Positions 1-8,646 of a stretch of DNA of 33,666 nucleotides are shown in pieces. The stretch is from an uncultured Paenibacillaceae bacterium (GTDB lineage: Bacteria; Bacillota; Bacilli; Aneurinibacillales; Aneurinibacillaceae): positions 1 through 33,666 of the forward strand of contig CALNBV010000062.1 of NCBI GenBank assembly GCA_937874515.1, given 5' to 3'. A model generated the notes under the pieces. It saw nothing but the letters and a program-made list of their open reading frames with translations. It made no database searches and was not told where the DNA came from. The position numbers were made by a program, and so were the translations under genes. Numbering within the stretch: position 1 is the stretch's first letter; each line of letters begins with the position of its first letter.

Positions 1-675
1 GTCATCGGTAGGAGGAACATATACCGTTGTTAAATTAGAATACCCGGTTAACCGGTCCAATTCATAAAGAGGAATGGTTTCTATCCTTTCTTCACCGGGT
101 ATTCCCGCTGCTGTTACAACGGTCACCGGGTATTCGTCAGGATATACTTCCATTAACGTCAACTTTACATCAGAGGCTGTAAAATAATCATACACCTGAC
201 AAATGAGAAGATGTACCGACGGTTGAATGGGCGCCCCTTCCAACTGGCTGCCATCCAATAAACTAAATCCTTCTACAGGGTCTATTTTAAGGGAAGTAAA
301 TACTGCATCTAGAAAACTCTGCCCACCAATGACTTCAATTCCAATTCCCCGTTGTGGGCCTTTCTCCAACAATAATTGGACTGTTTTCTCAGCGACCAGG
401 GGATGACCGGGGACTCCATAAACTACAGGTTCCCTTTCTGCCATGGATAATAGTCTTTCGCAAATATCCTCATATACTTCTGCAAATTGCTGATGGGCTT
501 CATACACCTCATCAAAACTATTGTATTGAACTCCTTCAGCACCTAATTCATCCACTACAGGATGGCATGCTGTACGAAAATAGAGTTGTTTCGCTTGTTT
601 TATCGTACGATAAATCCCTATGGGCATTTGGTCCAGGGTTCCGGAACCCAATCCCAATACAATTATATTCTTCAC
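1..675 (-). CDS. yabN: YabN, N-terminal tetrapyrrole-methylase-like part (gene runs off the left edge)
   Basis: 225 codons are visible, open to base 1. The start is GTG at 675, since the in-frame codons just upstream are a stop (TGA) and TTA, and a GGGTGAT Shine-Dalgarno precedes it. The protein opens with VVLG-type strand residues (IIVLGLGSG), the SAM-binding glycine-rich loop of the tetrapyrrole (corrin/porphyrin) methylase fold. It contains VYGVPGHP and GGQSFLDA, matching the N-terminal half of Bacillus YabN. In that family a C-terminal MazG nucleotide pyrophosphohydrolase follows; it would lie beyond the window and is not seen. The role of the methylase-like half is not established. It lies 16 bp downstream of yabM, as in B. 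subtilis, and is probably cotranscribed with it. It should not be called a short standalone methylase, because the window edge cuts it. Confidence 0.88.
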   Translation of the reverse strand, partial: MKNIIVLGLGSGTLDQMPIGIYRTIKQAKQLYFRTACHPVVDELGAEGVQYNSFDEVYEAHQQFAEVYEDICERLLSMAEREPVVYGVPGHPLVAEKTVQLLLEKGPQRGIGIEVIGGQSFLDAVFTSLKIDPVEGFSLLDGSQLEGAPIQPSVHLLICQVYDYFTASDVKLTLMEVYPDEYPVTVVTAAGIPGEERIETIPLYELDRLTGYSNLTTVYVPPTDD

Positions 676-691
676 TAATCATCACCCTTTT

Positions 692-2317
692 TTATGAATC
701 CCGCAAAAGGTGGAATTTCTGAAGTAAAGGAACCCACCTTTTCCCCTTTGGTGTGCTTTCCATATCTTTGCGAGTCACTGTACCGGAAAGAAATAATGCA
801 ATACCATACATTATAATCCCGGCTAGAACTGCCCCTAACCCGACTATTGTATATTGAAGACGCTCAGATGATACAATTCCATCTAATCCATTGTCTAAAA
901 ATTGTTTTACAACAAAAGCTGCCAACGCCATCACTACTACTGAAATGGCTGGTTTTAATATAAAGGATTTAAAATACAACCGTACTCCAGTTAATTTAGA
1001 AACAGCCATCATATTCAAAAATGTTGAAACAAAATGGGAAATCACAGTGGCAAGAGCTCCTCCAGCAATGCCATACATCGGTATAAATATAAAATTTAAT
1101 ACCAGCTTCACCATAAGGCCAATAAATAGATTACGGACAGGTAACATGACTTTTCCCAGTCCCTGTAATATTCCGGCTGTGGTTACCCCCAGGGTAGTAA
1201 AGACAGTAGAAAAGGCCAACACCATTAATGTTCCTGTCCCACTGTTGGTTTTATATAACATAATATTCACAGGTTCTGCAACAACAGCAAGTCCGATGGA
1301 AGCAGGCAAACCAATTAAGAATGTCAGACGAATCGCTAATTCTGTTCTGGAGGAAATTAAATCGTTCTTCTTTCTTGCATTGGCTTCAGCAATGGCCGGA
1401 ACCAATGATAAGGATAATGCCGTTGCAAAAACAGCTGCTAATTGAACAAGGGGTTGCCCTCGATCAAGAACTCCTTTTAGGATATAGGAATCCTCTTCAG
1501 ATGTACCACCTTGCACAAGAATATTAACTACTGTAAAAGAGTCTATGAGTTGCATTAGTGGCAGAATTAAAGAACCCAAACAAATAGGAATGGCATAAAA
1601 AAGCAGTTTGCGCACGATGTGGCCAACACTTTCTTTTTTTCCCCTTAAAGGAAGTGGATCTAACCGATTTTGTCTTCTGCTTTGACCTATATAAAATAGA
1701 AGGAGAATGAATCCAAAAATCGCTCCAGTCACTGCTCCAAATACAGCACCTGACCCCGCTAAATAAACATCCCCTGTTGATTTCATAAACCAGTAAGAAA
1801 GAATAAGAATGGTAATAACCCTCACAAATTGTTCCCCGATTTGAGAAACAGCAGTAGGGACCATATTGTGGTATCCTTGGAAAAAACCGCGAATTGACGC
1901 CATGATTGGAACAATTAATAACGCATAAGAAACGGCACGAATAGGCATGGCTAATTTATCATCGCTCATGATTCCGGCAATCCATGGGGCTCCAAACCAT
2001 AGCAACAAGAAAAAAACAACACCCGTAATGCTTAAAACAAAAGAAGAAACTCGGAAAACTCTTCTTGCCCCGTATTCATCCCCGACAGCCAACTTTTCCG
2101 CAACTATTTTCGAAATGGCTATGGGGAAACCCGCGGTAGCTAAGATTAATAATGCACTATACAGAGGGTAAACTTGAGTATAGACATAATAGCCTAAATC
2201 TCCGGTGATATTCTGATAAGGAATTCGGTAAAGCGCTCCTAAAAACTTAGAAATAAGTGCCCCAGCCCCAAGAATGGCAGCACCTTTAATAAAAGACACG
2301 CCCCCTTTGTTGGTCAT
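692..2317 (-). CDS. yabM: YabM, SpoVB/MurJ-family polysaccharide (lipid-linked precursor) transporter
   Basis: A 541-residue integral membrane protein with about 14 hydrophobic segments and the N-terminal signature of the MATE-like MOP superfamily (GAAILGAGALISKFLGALYRIP, residues about 12-33). Family members flip lipid-linked glycan precursors across the membrane; paralogue SpoVB acts in spore cortex synthesis. The substrate here is unknown. I chose ATG at 2317 because AAAGGGG precedes it by 8 bases. The in-frame ATG at 2338 would sit only about 7 bases after the predicted transcription start of the extended -10 promoter. It lies between spoVT and yabN exactly as in B. subtilis, with a terminator separating it from spoVT, so it has its own promoter. 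Family assignment is secure; the specific role is inferred from context. Confidence 0.88.
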   Translation of the reverse strand: MTNKGGVSFIKGAAILGAGALISKFLGALYRIPYQNITGDLGYYVYTQVYPLYSALLILATAGFPIAISKIVAEKLAVGDEYGARRVFRVSSFVLSITGVVFFLLLWFGAPWIAGIMSDDKLAMPIRAVSYALLIVPIMASIRGFFQGYHNMVPTAVSQIGEQFVRVITILILSYWFMKSTGDVYLAGSGAVFGAVTGAIFGFILLLFYIGQSRRQNRLDPLPLRGKKESVGHIVRKLLFYAIPICLGSLILPLMQLIDSFTVVNILVQGGTSEEDSYILKGVLDRGQPLVQLAAVFATALSLSLVPAIAEANARKKNDLISSRTELAIRLTFLIGLPASIGLAVVAEPVNIMLYKTNSGTGTLMVLAFSTVFTTLGVTTAGILQGLGKVMLPVRNLFIGLMVKLVLNFIFIPMYGIAGGALATVISHFVSTFLNMMAVSKLTGVRLYFKSFILKPAISVVVMALAAFVVKQFLDNGLDGIVSSERLQYTIVGLGAVLAGIIMYGIALFLSGTVTRKDMESTPKGKRWVPLLQKFHLLRDS

Positions 2318-2351
2318 CCCTTTTCCCCTTTCCCTCATAAAAACTCGTCCT

Positions 2352-2360
2352 ATTATACCA
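2352..2360 (-). promoter_or_regulatory. Extended -10 sigma-A promoter of yabM
   Basis: On the minus strand the sequence reads TGGTATAAT, a perfect -10 hexamer with a TGn extension. No good -35 is present at 16-18 bases. It lies just after the spoVT terminator and about 35 bases before the chosen yabM start. Confidence 0.6.
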
Positions 2361-2380
2361 TAATTTATGAAGGGAAATGA

Positions 2381-2411
2381 AAAAGCTTTCCGACAGATTC
2401 TTTCGGAAAGC
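2381..2411 (-). terminator. Terminator after spoVT
   Basis: Perfect 9-bp stem GCTTTCCGA/TCGGAAAGC (2385-2393 with 2403-2411), followed on the minus strand by TTTTTC. It lies 11 bases after the spoVT stop. Confidence 0.85.
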
Positions 2412-2421
2412 CTATTTCATA

Positions 2422-2964
2422 TTACTGTTCCATTTGTTTTGCCAGAAAACCGGCTGCAGTTTCAGCCATTTTCACTTCTAAATCCCCCATTTTAGCTCCT
2501 TCATTCTTATTGATTAGAACAACAGACCCAATGGGATCACCACTTGCGACAATAGGTGCAATGACAAAGGTTGAGTAAGTTTCGGAATGACCTTTAATAA
2601 TTTCATATTCTCCTGAATTGGTTTCTGTACGAATTTTTCTTTCTTCCATGCAGCTTTCAATTAGTTCGCCAACAGGTTTTTCTTGAAATTCCTTTTTGGA
2701 ACCGCCGGATATCGCAATAAATGTATCCCGGTCACTAATTAATGTTACATGGTTCAAGCTTTCGTATAAAGAATCCGCATACTCCTTTGCAAAGTCCCCT
2801 AATTCGCCAATTGGTGAATATTTCTTTAAAATAACTTCTCCGTCGCGATCAACGAAAATTTCCAGTGGATCTCCTTCACGAATACGTAATGTTCTCCGTA
2901 TTTCTTTAGGAATCACCACCCGCCCAAGATCGTCAATGCGGCGCACAATACCAGTTGCTTTCAT
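2422..2964 (-). CDS. spoVT: SpoVT, stage V sporulation transcriptional regulator
   Basis: 180 residues, close to the 178 of B. subtilis SpoVT. Residues 1-50 form an AbrB-type swapped-hairpin DNA-binding domain (MKATGIVRRIDDLGRVVIPK). Residues about 55-180 form a GAF-like regulatory domain. SpoVT is a forespore regulator that tunes sigma-G-dependent genes, including SASP genes. The open frame extends upstream to 3054, but the AbrB domain always begins MKATGIVR, and GAGGGG precedes the ATG at 2964, so the longer form is rejected. It has its own sigma-G-type promoter behind the terminator of the PrsA-like gene. It is therefore transcriptionally isolated from mfd, which is expected for a forespore-specific gene. 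Confidence 0.95.
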   Translation of the reverse strand: MKATGIVRRIDDLGRVVIPKEIRRTLRIREGDPLEIFVDRDGEVILKKYSPIGELGDFAKEYADSLYESLNHVTLISDRDTFIAISGGSKKEFQEKPVGELIESCMEERKIRTETNSGEYEIIKGHSETYSTFVIAPIVASGDPIGSVVLINKNEGAKMGDLEVKMAETAAGFLAKQMEQ

Positions 2965-3019
2965 AATCTTGATGCCCCTCTTTCTTGGAAGTAGTGAAAT
3001 GTCTGCAACTTCTTGGTGA

Positions 3020-3050
3020 TAGTATTTATCTCCTATAAGGAGAATATTCA
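3020..3050 (-). promoter_or_regulatory. Sigma-G-type promoter of spoVT
   Basis: Minus strand: -35 TGAATA (3045-3050), 18-base spacer, -10 AATACTA (3020-3026). This is close to the sigma-G pattern TGnATA ... CATAnTA, with one mismatch in the -10. It sits directly after the preceding terminator. spoVT is sigma-G-dependent in B. subtilis. Confidence 0.72.
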
Positions 3051-3052
3051 CC

Positions 3053-3085
3053 AAAAAAGCCGTCCCAAATATTGGAACGGCTTTT
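3053..3085 (-). terminator. Terminator after the PrsA-like gene
   Basis: Near-perfect 12-bp stem AAAAGCCGTTCC/GGGACGGCTTTT (one G-U) with an AATATTT loop, then TT on the minus strand. It lies 10 bases past the stop codon. Confidence 0.88.
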
Positions 3086-3094
3086 AAAAGTATA

Positions 3095-4060
3095 TTATTG
3101 AGCTGGTTGCTGTGCAGGTTCCTTAATCATGGATTTTGGAACTTCTGCTTTTTTTGTAATGGTTTTTAATTTATTAAGCATAAAATCATTCTGGCGATCT
3201 TTTGCCACTTCAATGGTTAAATCATTGGCAATGTCATCATATTTTAATTCATTGCGTTTTTCTACCCGAATAATATGATACCCGAAAGAACTTTCAACAG
3301 GATCGCTAATTTTATTGATAGGAAGAGTAAGGGCAGCTTGTTTGAATGCTGGGTCTGTAGAAGACAGTGGAAGTTGATCAGAAGTATACAAACCACCATT
3401 GTCTTTGCTTCCTGGGTCCTCTGAGTTTTCTTTAGCCAATTTAGCAAAATCCCCACCAGCACGAAGTTGTTTCACTAATTGCTCTGCCTTTTTCTTTGCT
3501 TCATCTTTCGATTTATCTGTGGTGCCAATGAGGATGTGGCGTACGTCAGCAACAACCAGGGCCCCATCTTTTTTCATTGCCTCGTATTTTTTCTTCTTAT
3601 CATCTTCTGTGATTCCATTAGAAAAATAATACTCTAATTCAGACTGTTCAAGGAAGAATTGGTTCATTTCAGCATCGGTCACATTTTGTTGGGTAAAATA
3701 CTGTTTTACTTTATCAGCCCCACCCATTTGTTCTTCCAGGCTTTTTTTATAAAGGGCTAAATTATCATTTGCTGCTTTCTTTATAGCATCATTTTCTTTG
3801 ACCTCATTAGAAACATACCGGGTCATAACCATATAATTTAGGGCAAGTTCTAATGTATCTTTATCCCCGTTATCAATATAACTTTGCAGGCGGCTATCTA
3901 CAGTTTTTAATACTTTAACAAAGTTTTTAAATTCACCTTCTGTAATTTCGCCACCCTCATACTTTGCTACAACGCTATTGCTTCCGCAACCTGTTAAAAA
4001 AATCGAGACAACCATGAGAATTAAAATAGGCAGGACGAAGAACGACTTACTTTTCCGCAT
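3095..4060 (-). CDS. PrsA-like peptidyl-prolyl isomerase lipoprotein
   Basis: 321 residues. The lipoprotein signal peptide ends in the lipobox LTGC (Cys25), so the protein is predicted to be anchored to the outer face of the membrane. A SurA_N/PrsA-type helical chaperone region follows, and residues about 169-269 are a parvulin domain (VRHILI, FAKLAKENSEDPGS, GYHIIRVEKR). Such proteins help exported proteins fold. I chose ATG at 4060 (GAGAGGG upstream, MRKSK before the hydrophobic core); the open frame to 4102 would bury the signal peptide. It overlaps the 3' end of mfd by 14 bases, implying translational coupling, and ends at its own terminator. B. subtilis has no gene here between mfd and spoVT. 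It could be the main PrsA or a spore-specific paralogue; the sequence does not say. Confidence 0.88.
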   Translation of the reverse strand: MRKSKSFFVLPILILMVVSIFLTGCGSNSVVAKYEGGEITEGEFKNFVKVLKTVDSRLQSYIDNGDKDTLELALNYMVMTRYVSNEVKENDAIKKAANDNLALYKKSLEEQMGGADKVKQYFTQQNVTDAEMNQFFLEQSELEYYFSNGITEDDKKKKYEAMKKDGALVVADVRHILIGTTDKSKDEAKKKAEQLVKQLRAGGDFAKLAKENSEDPGSKDNGGLYTSDQLPLSSTDPAFKQAALTLPINKISDPVESSFGYHIIRVEKRNELKYDDIANDLTIEVAKDRQNDFMLNKLKTITKKAEVPKSMIKEPAQQPAQ

Positions 4061-7000
4061 TGGAAGTTTCCCTCTCTTTTTTAATTTGTTTAAACCGATC
4101 AAATTCTTTTAGAAAGCTTTCAACCAGTTTAACACCTTCTTCAGGAGTTAAGTTTTTTACTTTAACACTTACCACAATTTGTTGGGCAGAGGTCTTTGAA
4201 AGGCCAATTCTTCTCTGGAATTTGCCAGCTAAATCGAAAACCCTTCCCCAATCCACCCCGGAAGATGTCTGGTCAGGATGGAATAGGATTTGAATCTCAT
4301 TTCCTTTTTGCACCATTTCCACAATTCGATGTTTCAACGCAAATATACGTAGGCGTGAAACGAGAAGTAGGTTGCTCACACTTTGGGGAATGGTTCCAAA
4401 GCGGTCCAACAACTCTTCCGTAAGATCCTCCATATCCTGTGCATTTGAAACAGCAGCAAATTTCTTATACATTTCAATTTTTTGTTTCCCATCAGGTATA
4501 TACTCTGTGGGAATAAAGGCATCCAGTGTAAGATTAATTTCTGGCCGAACTTCCTCTTCTTTAGGGATTTCACCCTTTAATTCTTCAATCGCATCTTTAA
4601 GCATTTGACTATATAAATCAAATCCTACAGAAGCAATAAATCCATGCTGTTCTGCACCCAACAAATTACCAGCGCCACGGATCGATAAATCCCTCATAGC
4701 AATTTTAAACCCAGAACCAAGTTCCGTAAATTCTTTTATTGCTTGTAAGCGCTTTTCTGCTGTTTCTGACAAAACTTTATCACGCTGGTACGTAAAATAG
4801 GCGTAAGCAATGCGATTGGAGCGTCCTACCCTGCCCCGAAGTTGATACAATTGGGACAGGCCCATACGGTCCCCATTGGTGACAATCAGTGTGTTCACAT
4901 TAGGAATATCTACACCCGTTTCAATAATCGTGGTGCTGACCAATACATCAGATTCCCCTTCAAGAAAGTCCAGCATAACAGATTCTAATTCATTTTCACT
5001 CATTTGGCCGTGGGCTACAACCACCCGGGCTTCTGGAATGAGCGCCCGCAATTGATCTGCCATTTCTTCAATTCCCTGCACTTGATTAAAGAGAAAATAA
5101 ACCTGGCCACCCCTGGCCATTTCCCGTTCAATAGCTTCCCGTACTAAAGCAGAGCTATACTCCATCACATAGGTTTGCACAGGGAAACGGTTTTCCGGAG
5201 GCGTTTCTATTACAGAAAGGTCCCGTACACCAATCATAGACATATGAAGAGTACGAGGAATCGGTGTAGCGGTTAGAGTTAAAACATCCACATTGGTTTT
5301 AAATTGTTTTAACTTTTCTTTATGGGTAACCCCAAATCGTTGCTCTTCATCCACAATGAGGAGGCCCAAATCCCGGAAAATCAAATCTTTGGATAATAGG
5401 CGATGGGTACCAATGACAATATCAATGGTTCCATCCTTAACTCCTTTTAAGGTCTGATTTTGCTCTTTACGTGAACGAAAGCGGCTTAACACAGAAATAT
5501 TCACAGGATAATCCGCAAACCGCTCTTTAATTGTTTCATAATGTTGTTGGGCAAGAATGGTAGTAGGTACGAGAAGAGCTACCTGTTTTCCATCTAATAG
5601 GGCTTTAAACGCAGCACGAATCGCTACCTCAGTTTTACCATATCCAACATCCCCACATAAGAGGCGATCCATAGGTTGAGTTTCTTCCATGTCATTTTTG
5701 ATTTCCGCAATGGCACGAAGTTGATCTGGTGTTTCCTCATAAGGAAACATAGCTTCAAACTCACGCATTTCTTCCCCATCTTTTGCAAAGGAATACCCTT
5801 TTGCCTGTTGGCGCTTGGCATATAAGCGAATAAGATCCTCAGCGATATCCTTTACGGAAGCGGTGACTTTGCTTTTTACCTTTTTCCATTCTGTACCGCC
5901 TAATTTATAAATCTTCGGTTCTTTTTCTTCTCTGCCAACATATTTTTGCACCTGGTCAATTTGCTCAATGGGCACATAGAGCTTATCATTGCCAGCGTAT
6001 TTAATATGAAGGTAATCTTTATGAATTCCGTTTATTTCAAGGGTTTCAATTCCCAGGTATCTCCCAATGCCATGATTTATATGAACAACATAATCTCCAA
6101 CCGCAAGCTCTGTATAACTCTTGATTCGCTCAGCATTGCTTATATTTTGCCGAACACGATTTACCTTGCGTTGCTTCGAGGTGAACACTTCATTTTCTGT
6201 CAAAACAACCAGATGCATGAGAGGCAATTCAAAGCCATTTTGCAAATTGCCCAGGGTTATAATGGGACGCTGATAGGTTTTACGGATTTCTTCATTATTT
6301 AAAATGACATCTGCTTCCATCCCATAATCATCTAAAACCCGTTCCATACGGCGTGCCCGTTCCTCATCTGCCGCACAAATCAGTACAGTGGATGAACCCC
6401 GCTTCCAGCGTTCCAATTCTGTTTTTAATACGTTCATTTGACCATGGAAATTCTGCATGGTTTTGCAGTTGAAATTAATTATGTTCTGGGGGTTTGTTTT
6501 CGGTACTTGCCGTAAAAAGAGAGATAAATAGAGATAGCTTTGGCCCTTTCTTGTAAGCAAAGAATCAAAGGAATGGGAAAGTTCAATATCGGGAAGAAAC
6601 TCCCCTTCTGAGATCATAGAAATTTTCCATTCTTCTTCTTCTTTATCTACTTGAGTGGTGGCTTCTAGAATACGAGTAGGTTCATCAAGGACAATTAAAG
6701 GAGTTCCGCCTAGATAATCTAGTACTGTTGCTCTATTTGAATAGAGAAAGGATAAATATTTATAGATTCCAGGAAAAGAATGCCCTTCTCTTAATTGTTC
6801 GATTTCCCAACCAATCTTTTCAGTAATTCTCTTTTTAACTTCTGGGTCCCCTATTTTTTTCAGGGCATGACTCATAGCATCAGATAATTTCTCTGATGCT
6901 TGTAAAAAGTTCGTATGGCCGCCAAAAATTTCCCGGGTTGGACCTAGTATAATTTCTTGTAAATTTTCAATTGATCGTTGGTTTTCTATATTAAAGGAAC

Positions 7001-7613
7001 GTATGGAATCGATTTCAACATCAAATAACTCAATTCTAATGGGATGAGATAAATAAACAGGAAATAAATCTATTATTCCCCCACGGACACTCATTTCTCC
7101 CCTGCCTTCTACCATTTCTACACGTTCATATCCAAGAGAAACCAATTGTCCAACGAAGGATTCTAGTTGAATTTCATCCCCAATTTTCAGATGAAGTTGA
7201 CCCTGTTGCCAATCTCGCAAAGGAACAACGGACCGTCTGGCACCTGCATAAGGAACAATTAAAATCCCTTTCTTTCCAGATGCCAAATCATTTAAAACTT
7301 CTAAACGTTGAGCGATAATTTCTGGACTGGATATAGAAACCTCCGAAATCACAAGCTCATTGGCAGGATAAAGCCACACGTTTTCTTCAGGAAGCAATTG
7401 CAATACGTCCTCATATACTTTTTGGGCATGGAACATATTCGGTGTAACAATGACTATGGGTTTAGCCATTGTCTTATAAAGTGATGCCAAAAATAAAGTA
7501 CGTGCTGTTCCACTCAATCCTGCAGCCAGTTGTTCCCGTAATCCTTGTTTAAAACCAGAAATAACCGTTTGAAAATCTTTATCCTCTATAAACCAGTTCA
7601 TTAATCCCTGCAC
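4047..7613 (-). CDS. mfd: Mfd, transcription-repair coupling factor
   Basis: 1,188 residues, normal for the family. Mfd is an ATP-dependent DNA translocase that pushes stalled RNA polymerase off DNA and recruits UvrA. In order it shows: an N-terminal UvrB-like region; an RNA-polymerase-interaction domain (GDYVVHINHGIGRYLGI); superfamily 2 helicase motifs (Walker A GDVGYGKT, DEEQ box, TATPIPRT, QLRGRVGRS); and a C-terminal TRCF domain. The start is GTG at 7613, preceded by GGAGGGG at 7 bases; the internal ATG four codons later has no better site. It lies downstream of fin, as in B. subtilis, and its stop lies inside the next gene. No sign of damage. Confidence 0.98.
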   Translation of the reverse strand: MQGLMNWFIEDKDFQTVISGFKQGLREQLAAGLSGTARTLFLASLYKTMAKPIVIVTPNMFHAQKVYEDVLQLLPEENVWLYPANELVISEVSISSPEIIAQRLEVLNDLASGKKGILIVPYAGARRSVVPLRDWQQGQLHLKIGDEIQLESFVGQLVSLGYERVEMVEGRGEMSVRGGIIDLFPVYLSHPIRIELFDVEIDSIRSFNIENQRSIENLQEIILGPTREIFGGHTNFLQASEKLSDAMSHALKKIGDPEVKKRITEKIGWEIEQLREGHSFPGIYKYLSFLYSNRATVLDYLGGTPLIVLDEPTRILEATTQVDKEEEEWKISMISEGEFLPDIELSHSFDSLLTRKGQSYLYLSLFLRQVPKTNPQNIINFNCKTMQNFHGQMNVLKTELERWKRGSSTVLICAADEERARRMERVLDDYGMEADVILNNEEIRKTYQRPIITLGNLQNGFELPLMHLVVLTENEVFTSKQRKVNRVRQNISNAERIKSYTELAVGDYVVHINHGIGRYLGIETLEINGIHKDYLHIKYAGNDKLYVPIEQIDQVQKYVGREEKEPKIYKLGGTEWKKVKSKVTASVKDIAEDLIRLYAKRQQAKGYSFAKDGEEMREFEAMFPYEETPDQLRAIAEIKNDMEETQPMDRLLCGDVGYGKTEVAIRAAFKALLDGKQVALLVPTTILAQQHYETIKERFADYPVNISVLSRFRSRKEQNQTLKGVKDGTIDIVIGTHRLLSKDLIFRDLGLLIVDEEQRFGVTHKEKLKQFKTNVDVLTLTATPIPRTLHMSMIGVRDLSVIETPPENRFPVQTYVMEYSSALVREAIEREMARGGQVYFLFNQVQGIEEMADQLRALIPEARVVVAHGQMSENELESVMLDFLEGESDVLVSTTIIETGVDIPNVNTLIVTNGDRMGLSQLYQLRGRVGRSNRIAYAYFTYQRDKVLSETAEKRLQAIKEFTELGSGFKIAMRDLSIRGAGNLLGAEQHGFIASVGFDLYSQMLKDAIEELKGEIPKEEEVRPEINLTLDAFIPTEYIPDGKQKIEMYKKFAAVSNAQDMEDLTEELLDRFGTIPQSVSNLLLVSRLRIFALKHRIVEMVQKGNEIQILFHPDQTSSGVDWGRVFDLAGKFQRRIGLSKTSAQQIVVSVKVKNLTPEEGVKLVESFLKEFDRFKQIKKERETSNAEK

Positions 7614-7664
7614 ACGTCGTCCCCCTCCCCCTTAGGAATTTGAAAAGCTATGTCCAGTAAAAAT

Positions 7665-7697
7665 GCAAAAAGAAGCCTTAGCCGAAAGCCAAAGCTT
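7665..7697 (-). terminator. Terminator after fin
   Basis: Stem AAGCTTTGG/CTAAGGCTT (two G-U pairs) with a 7-base loop, then CTTTTTGCATTTTT on the minus strand. Moderately strong; readthrough into mfd is possible. Confidence 0.62.
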
Positions 7698-7718
7698 TGT
7701 ATTCGGATCCATGAAATG

Positions 7719-7940
7719 TTATTGTAATGGATGGATTAATTCTGGATTCCGATAGATCGCCTCACTGCAATATTGGCAGGTAACTTTGGCGATAACGTCC
7801 CCATTGGTTTCATAGCTAATTATATGTTTACGTTCATCATCGGTCAAGGAAGCTAATCCTAAGGAAACCTCGCCAACAAAGGAGTCATTCAATTTGGCGT
7901 ATTCAGTTCCGCAATAAGGACATATATATCGTATGGTCAT
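7719..7940 (-). CDS. fin: Fin, sigma-F-to-sigma-G switch protein
   Basis: 73 residues, matching Fin (formerly YabK). It carries two CxxC pairs, CPYC near residue 8 and CQYC in the C-terminal half, consistent with a zinc-binding fold. In B. subtilis Fin is made in the forespore, binds RNA polymerase and antagonises sigma-F, favouring the change to sigma-G. The start ATG at 7940 has AGGAGG at good spacing. It lies between pth and mfd as in B. subtilis and is preceded by a sigma-F-type promoter. Identification rests on the conserved position, the Cys pattern and the C-terminal IHPLQ. Confidence 0.92.
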   Translation of the reverse strand: MTIRYICPYCGTEYAKLNDSFVGEVSLGLASLTDDERKHIISYETNGDVIAKVTCQYCSEAIYRNPELIHPLQ

Positions 7941-7974
7941 TATTATGCCTCCTCATTCAAGAATATGTCATTTA

Positions 7975-8004
7975 CATTATTTCCAGAAAGGGAGGATACC
8001 ATAC
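7975..8004 (-). promoter_or_regulatory. Sigma-F promoter of fin
   Basis: Minus strand: -35 GTATG (8000-8004), 15-base spacer, -10 GGAAATAATG (7975-7984). The -10 is a perfect match to GGnnAnAnTR; the -35 differs from GYATA at one base. The geometry is the same as at gin. Confidence 0.78.
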
Positions 8005-8018
8005 GAATGTAAGATTTT

Positions 8019-8582
8019 CTATTGATTATGGCGATTCATTACATTTGGAAAAGGTGAATCAAGCCAATCTTTAACAGCTGCTACTGCCCGGTCTACAGCA
8101 ATCAGAACATCCTCTTCCTGTTCTTTTGAAAAAAGGCTTAATACGTAATCTGGCACCTTTCGTCCCGGTTGGGGGCGTTCAATACCAATTTTAATTCTCT
8201 TAAATTGTTCTGTATTAAGATGGGCAATAATAGACTTCATTCCATTATGTCCCCCAGAACTCCCTTTTTCTCTTAATCTAATCTTCCCACAGGGTAAGTC
8301 CATATCATCAAAAACAACAAGTAGGTCTTCTTTTGGCTCTATTTTATAAAAGTGAAGTAACGGACTAACACATTCCCCTGATAAATTCATATAGGTTAAT
8401 GGTTTAACCAGGATGATCTTTTCCTGTCCCACCCTGCCTTCTCCAATTAATCCTTTAAATTTGCTGTCTTTCCATTCAATTCCTAATTGATTAGCCAGGC
8501 GGTCTACAACCCAGAATCCCACATTATGGCGGGTTTTTCCATATTCCCGGCCAGGATTGCCAAGTCCAACAATGACTTTCAT
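8019..8582 (-). CDS. pth: Pth (SpoVC), peptidyl-tRNA hydrolase
   Basis: 187 residues. The enzyme releases tRNA from prematurely dropped peptidyl-tRNA. Visible signatures are VGLGNPGREYGKTRHNVGF at the N-terminus with the catalytic histidine in TRHN, DDMDLP with the catalytic aspartate, and GSSGGHNGMKSI. The start is ATG at 8582 behind GAGGAAGG. In B. subtilis the gene is spoVC and follows ctc; here ctc is missing and a strong terminator separates prs from pth. Expression must therefore come from readthrough or an unrecognised promoter in the short gap. Confidence 0.97.
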   Translation of the reverse strand: MKVIVGLGNPGREYGKTRHNVGFWVVDRLANQLGIEWKDSKFKGLIGEGRVGQEKIILVKPLTYMNLSGECVSPLLHFYKIEPKEDLLVVFDDMDLPCGKIRLREKGSSGGHNGMKSIIAHLNTEQFKRIKIGIERPQPGRKVPDYVLSLFSKEQEEDVLIAVDRAVAAVKDWLDSPFPNVMNRHNQ

Positions 8583-8603
8583 ACTTTCCTTCCTCTCTAT
8601 ATG

Positions 8604-8634
8604 AAATAAAAAGCGTAACCTTTGGGTTACGCTT
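8604..8634 (-). terminator. Terminator between prs and pth
   Basis: Perfect 10-bp stem AAGCGTAACC/GGTTACGCTT with a 4-base loop (8611-8634), followed on the minus strand by TTTATTT. It lies 12 bases after the prs stop. Confidence 0.9.
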
Positions 8635-8646
8635 AGTAGTATTCAT

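Noticed and set aside
891..1445. 184-codon plus-strand open frame
   Set aside because: It lies entirely antisense to yabM, has no ribosome site, and its residues are a by-product of the membrane-protein codons on the other strand.
5946..6302. 118-codon plus-strand open frame inside mfd
   Set aside because: Antisense to a highly conserved domain of Mfd, without a ribosome site or recognisable motif.
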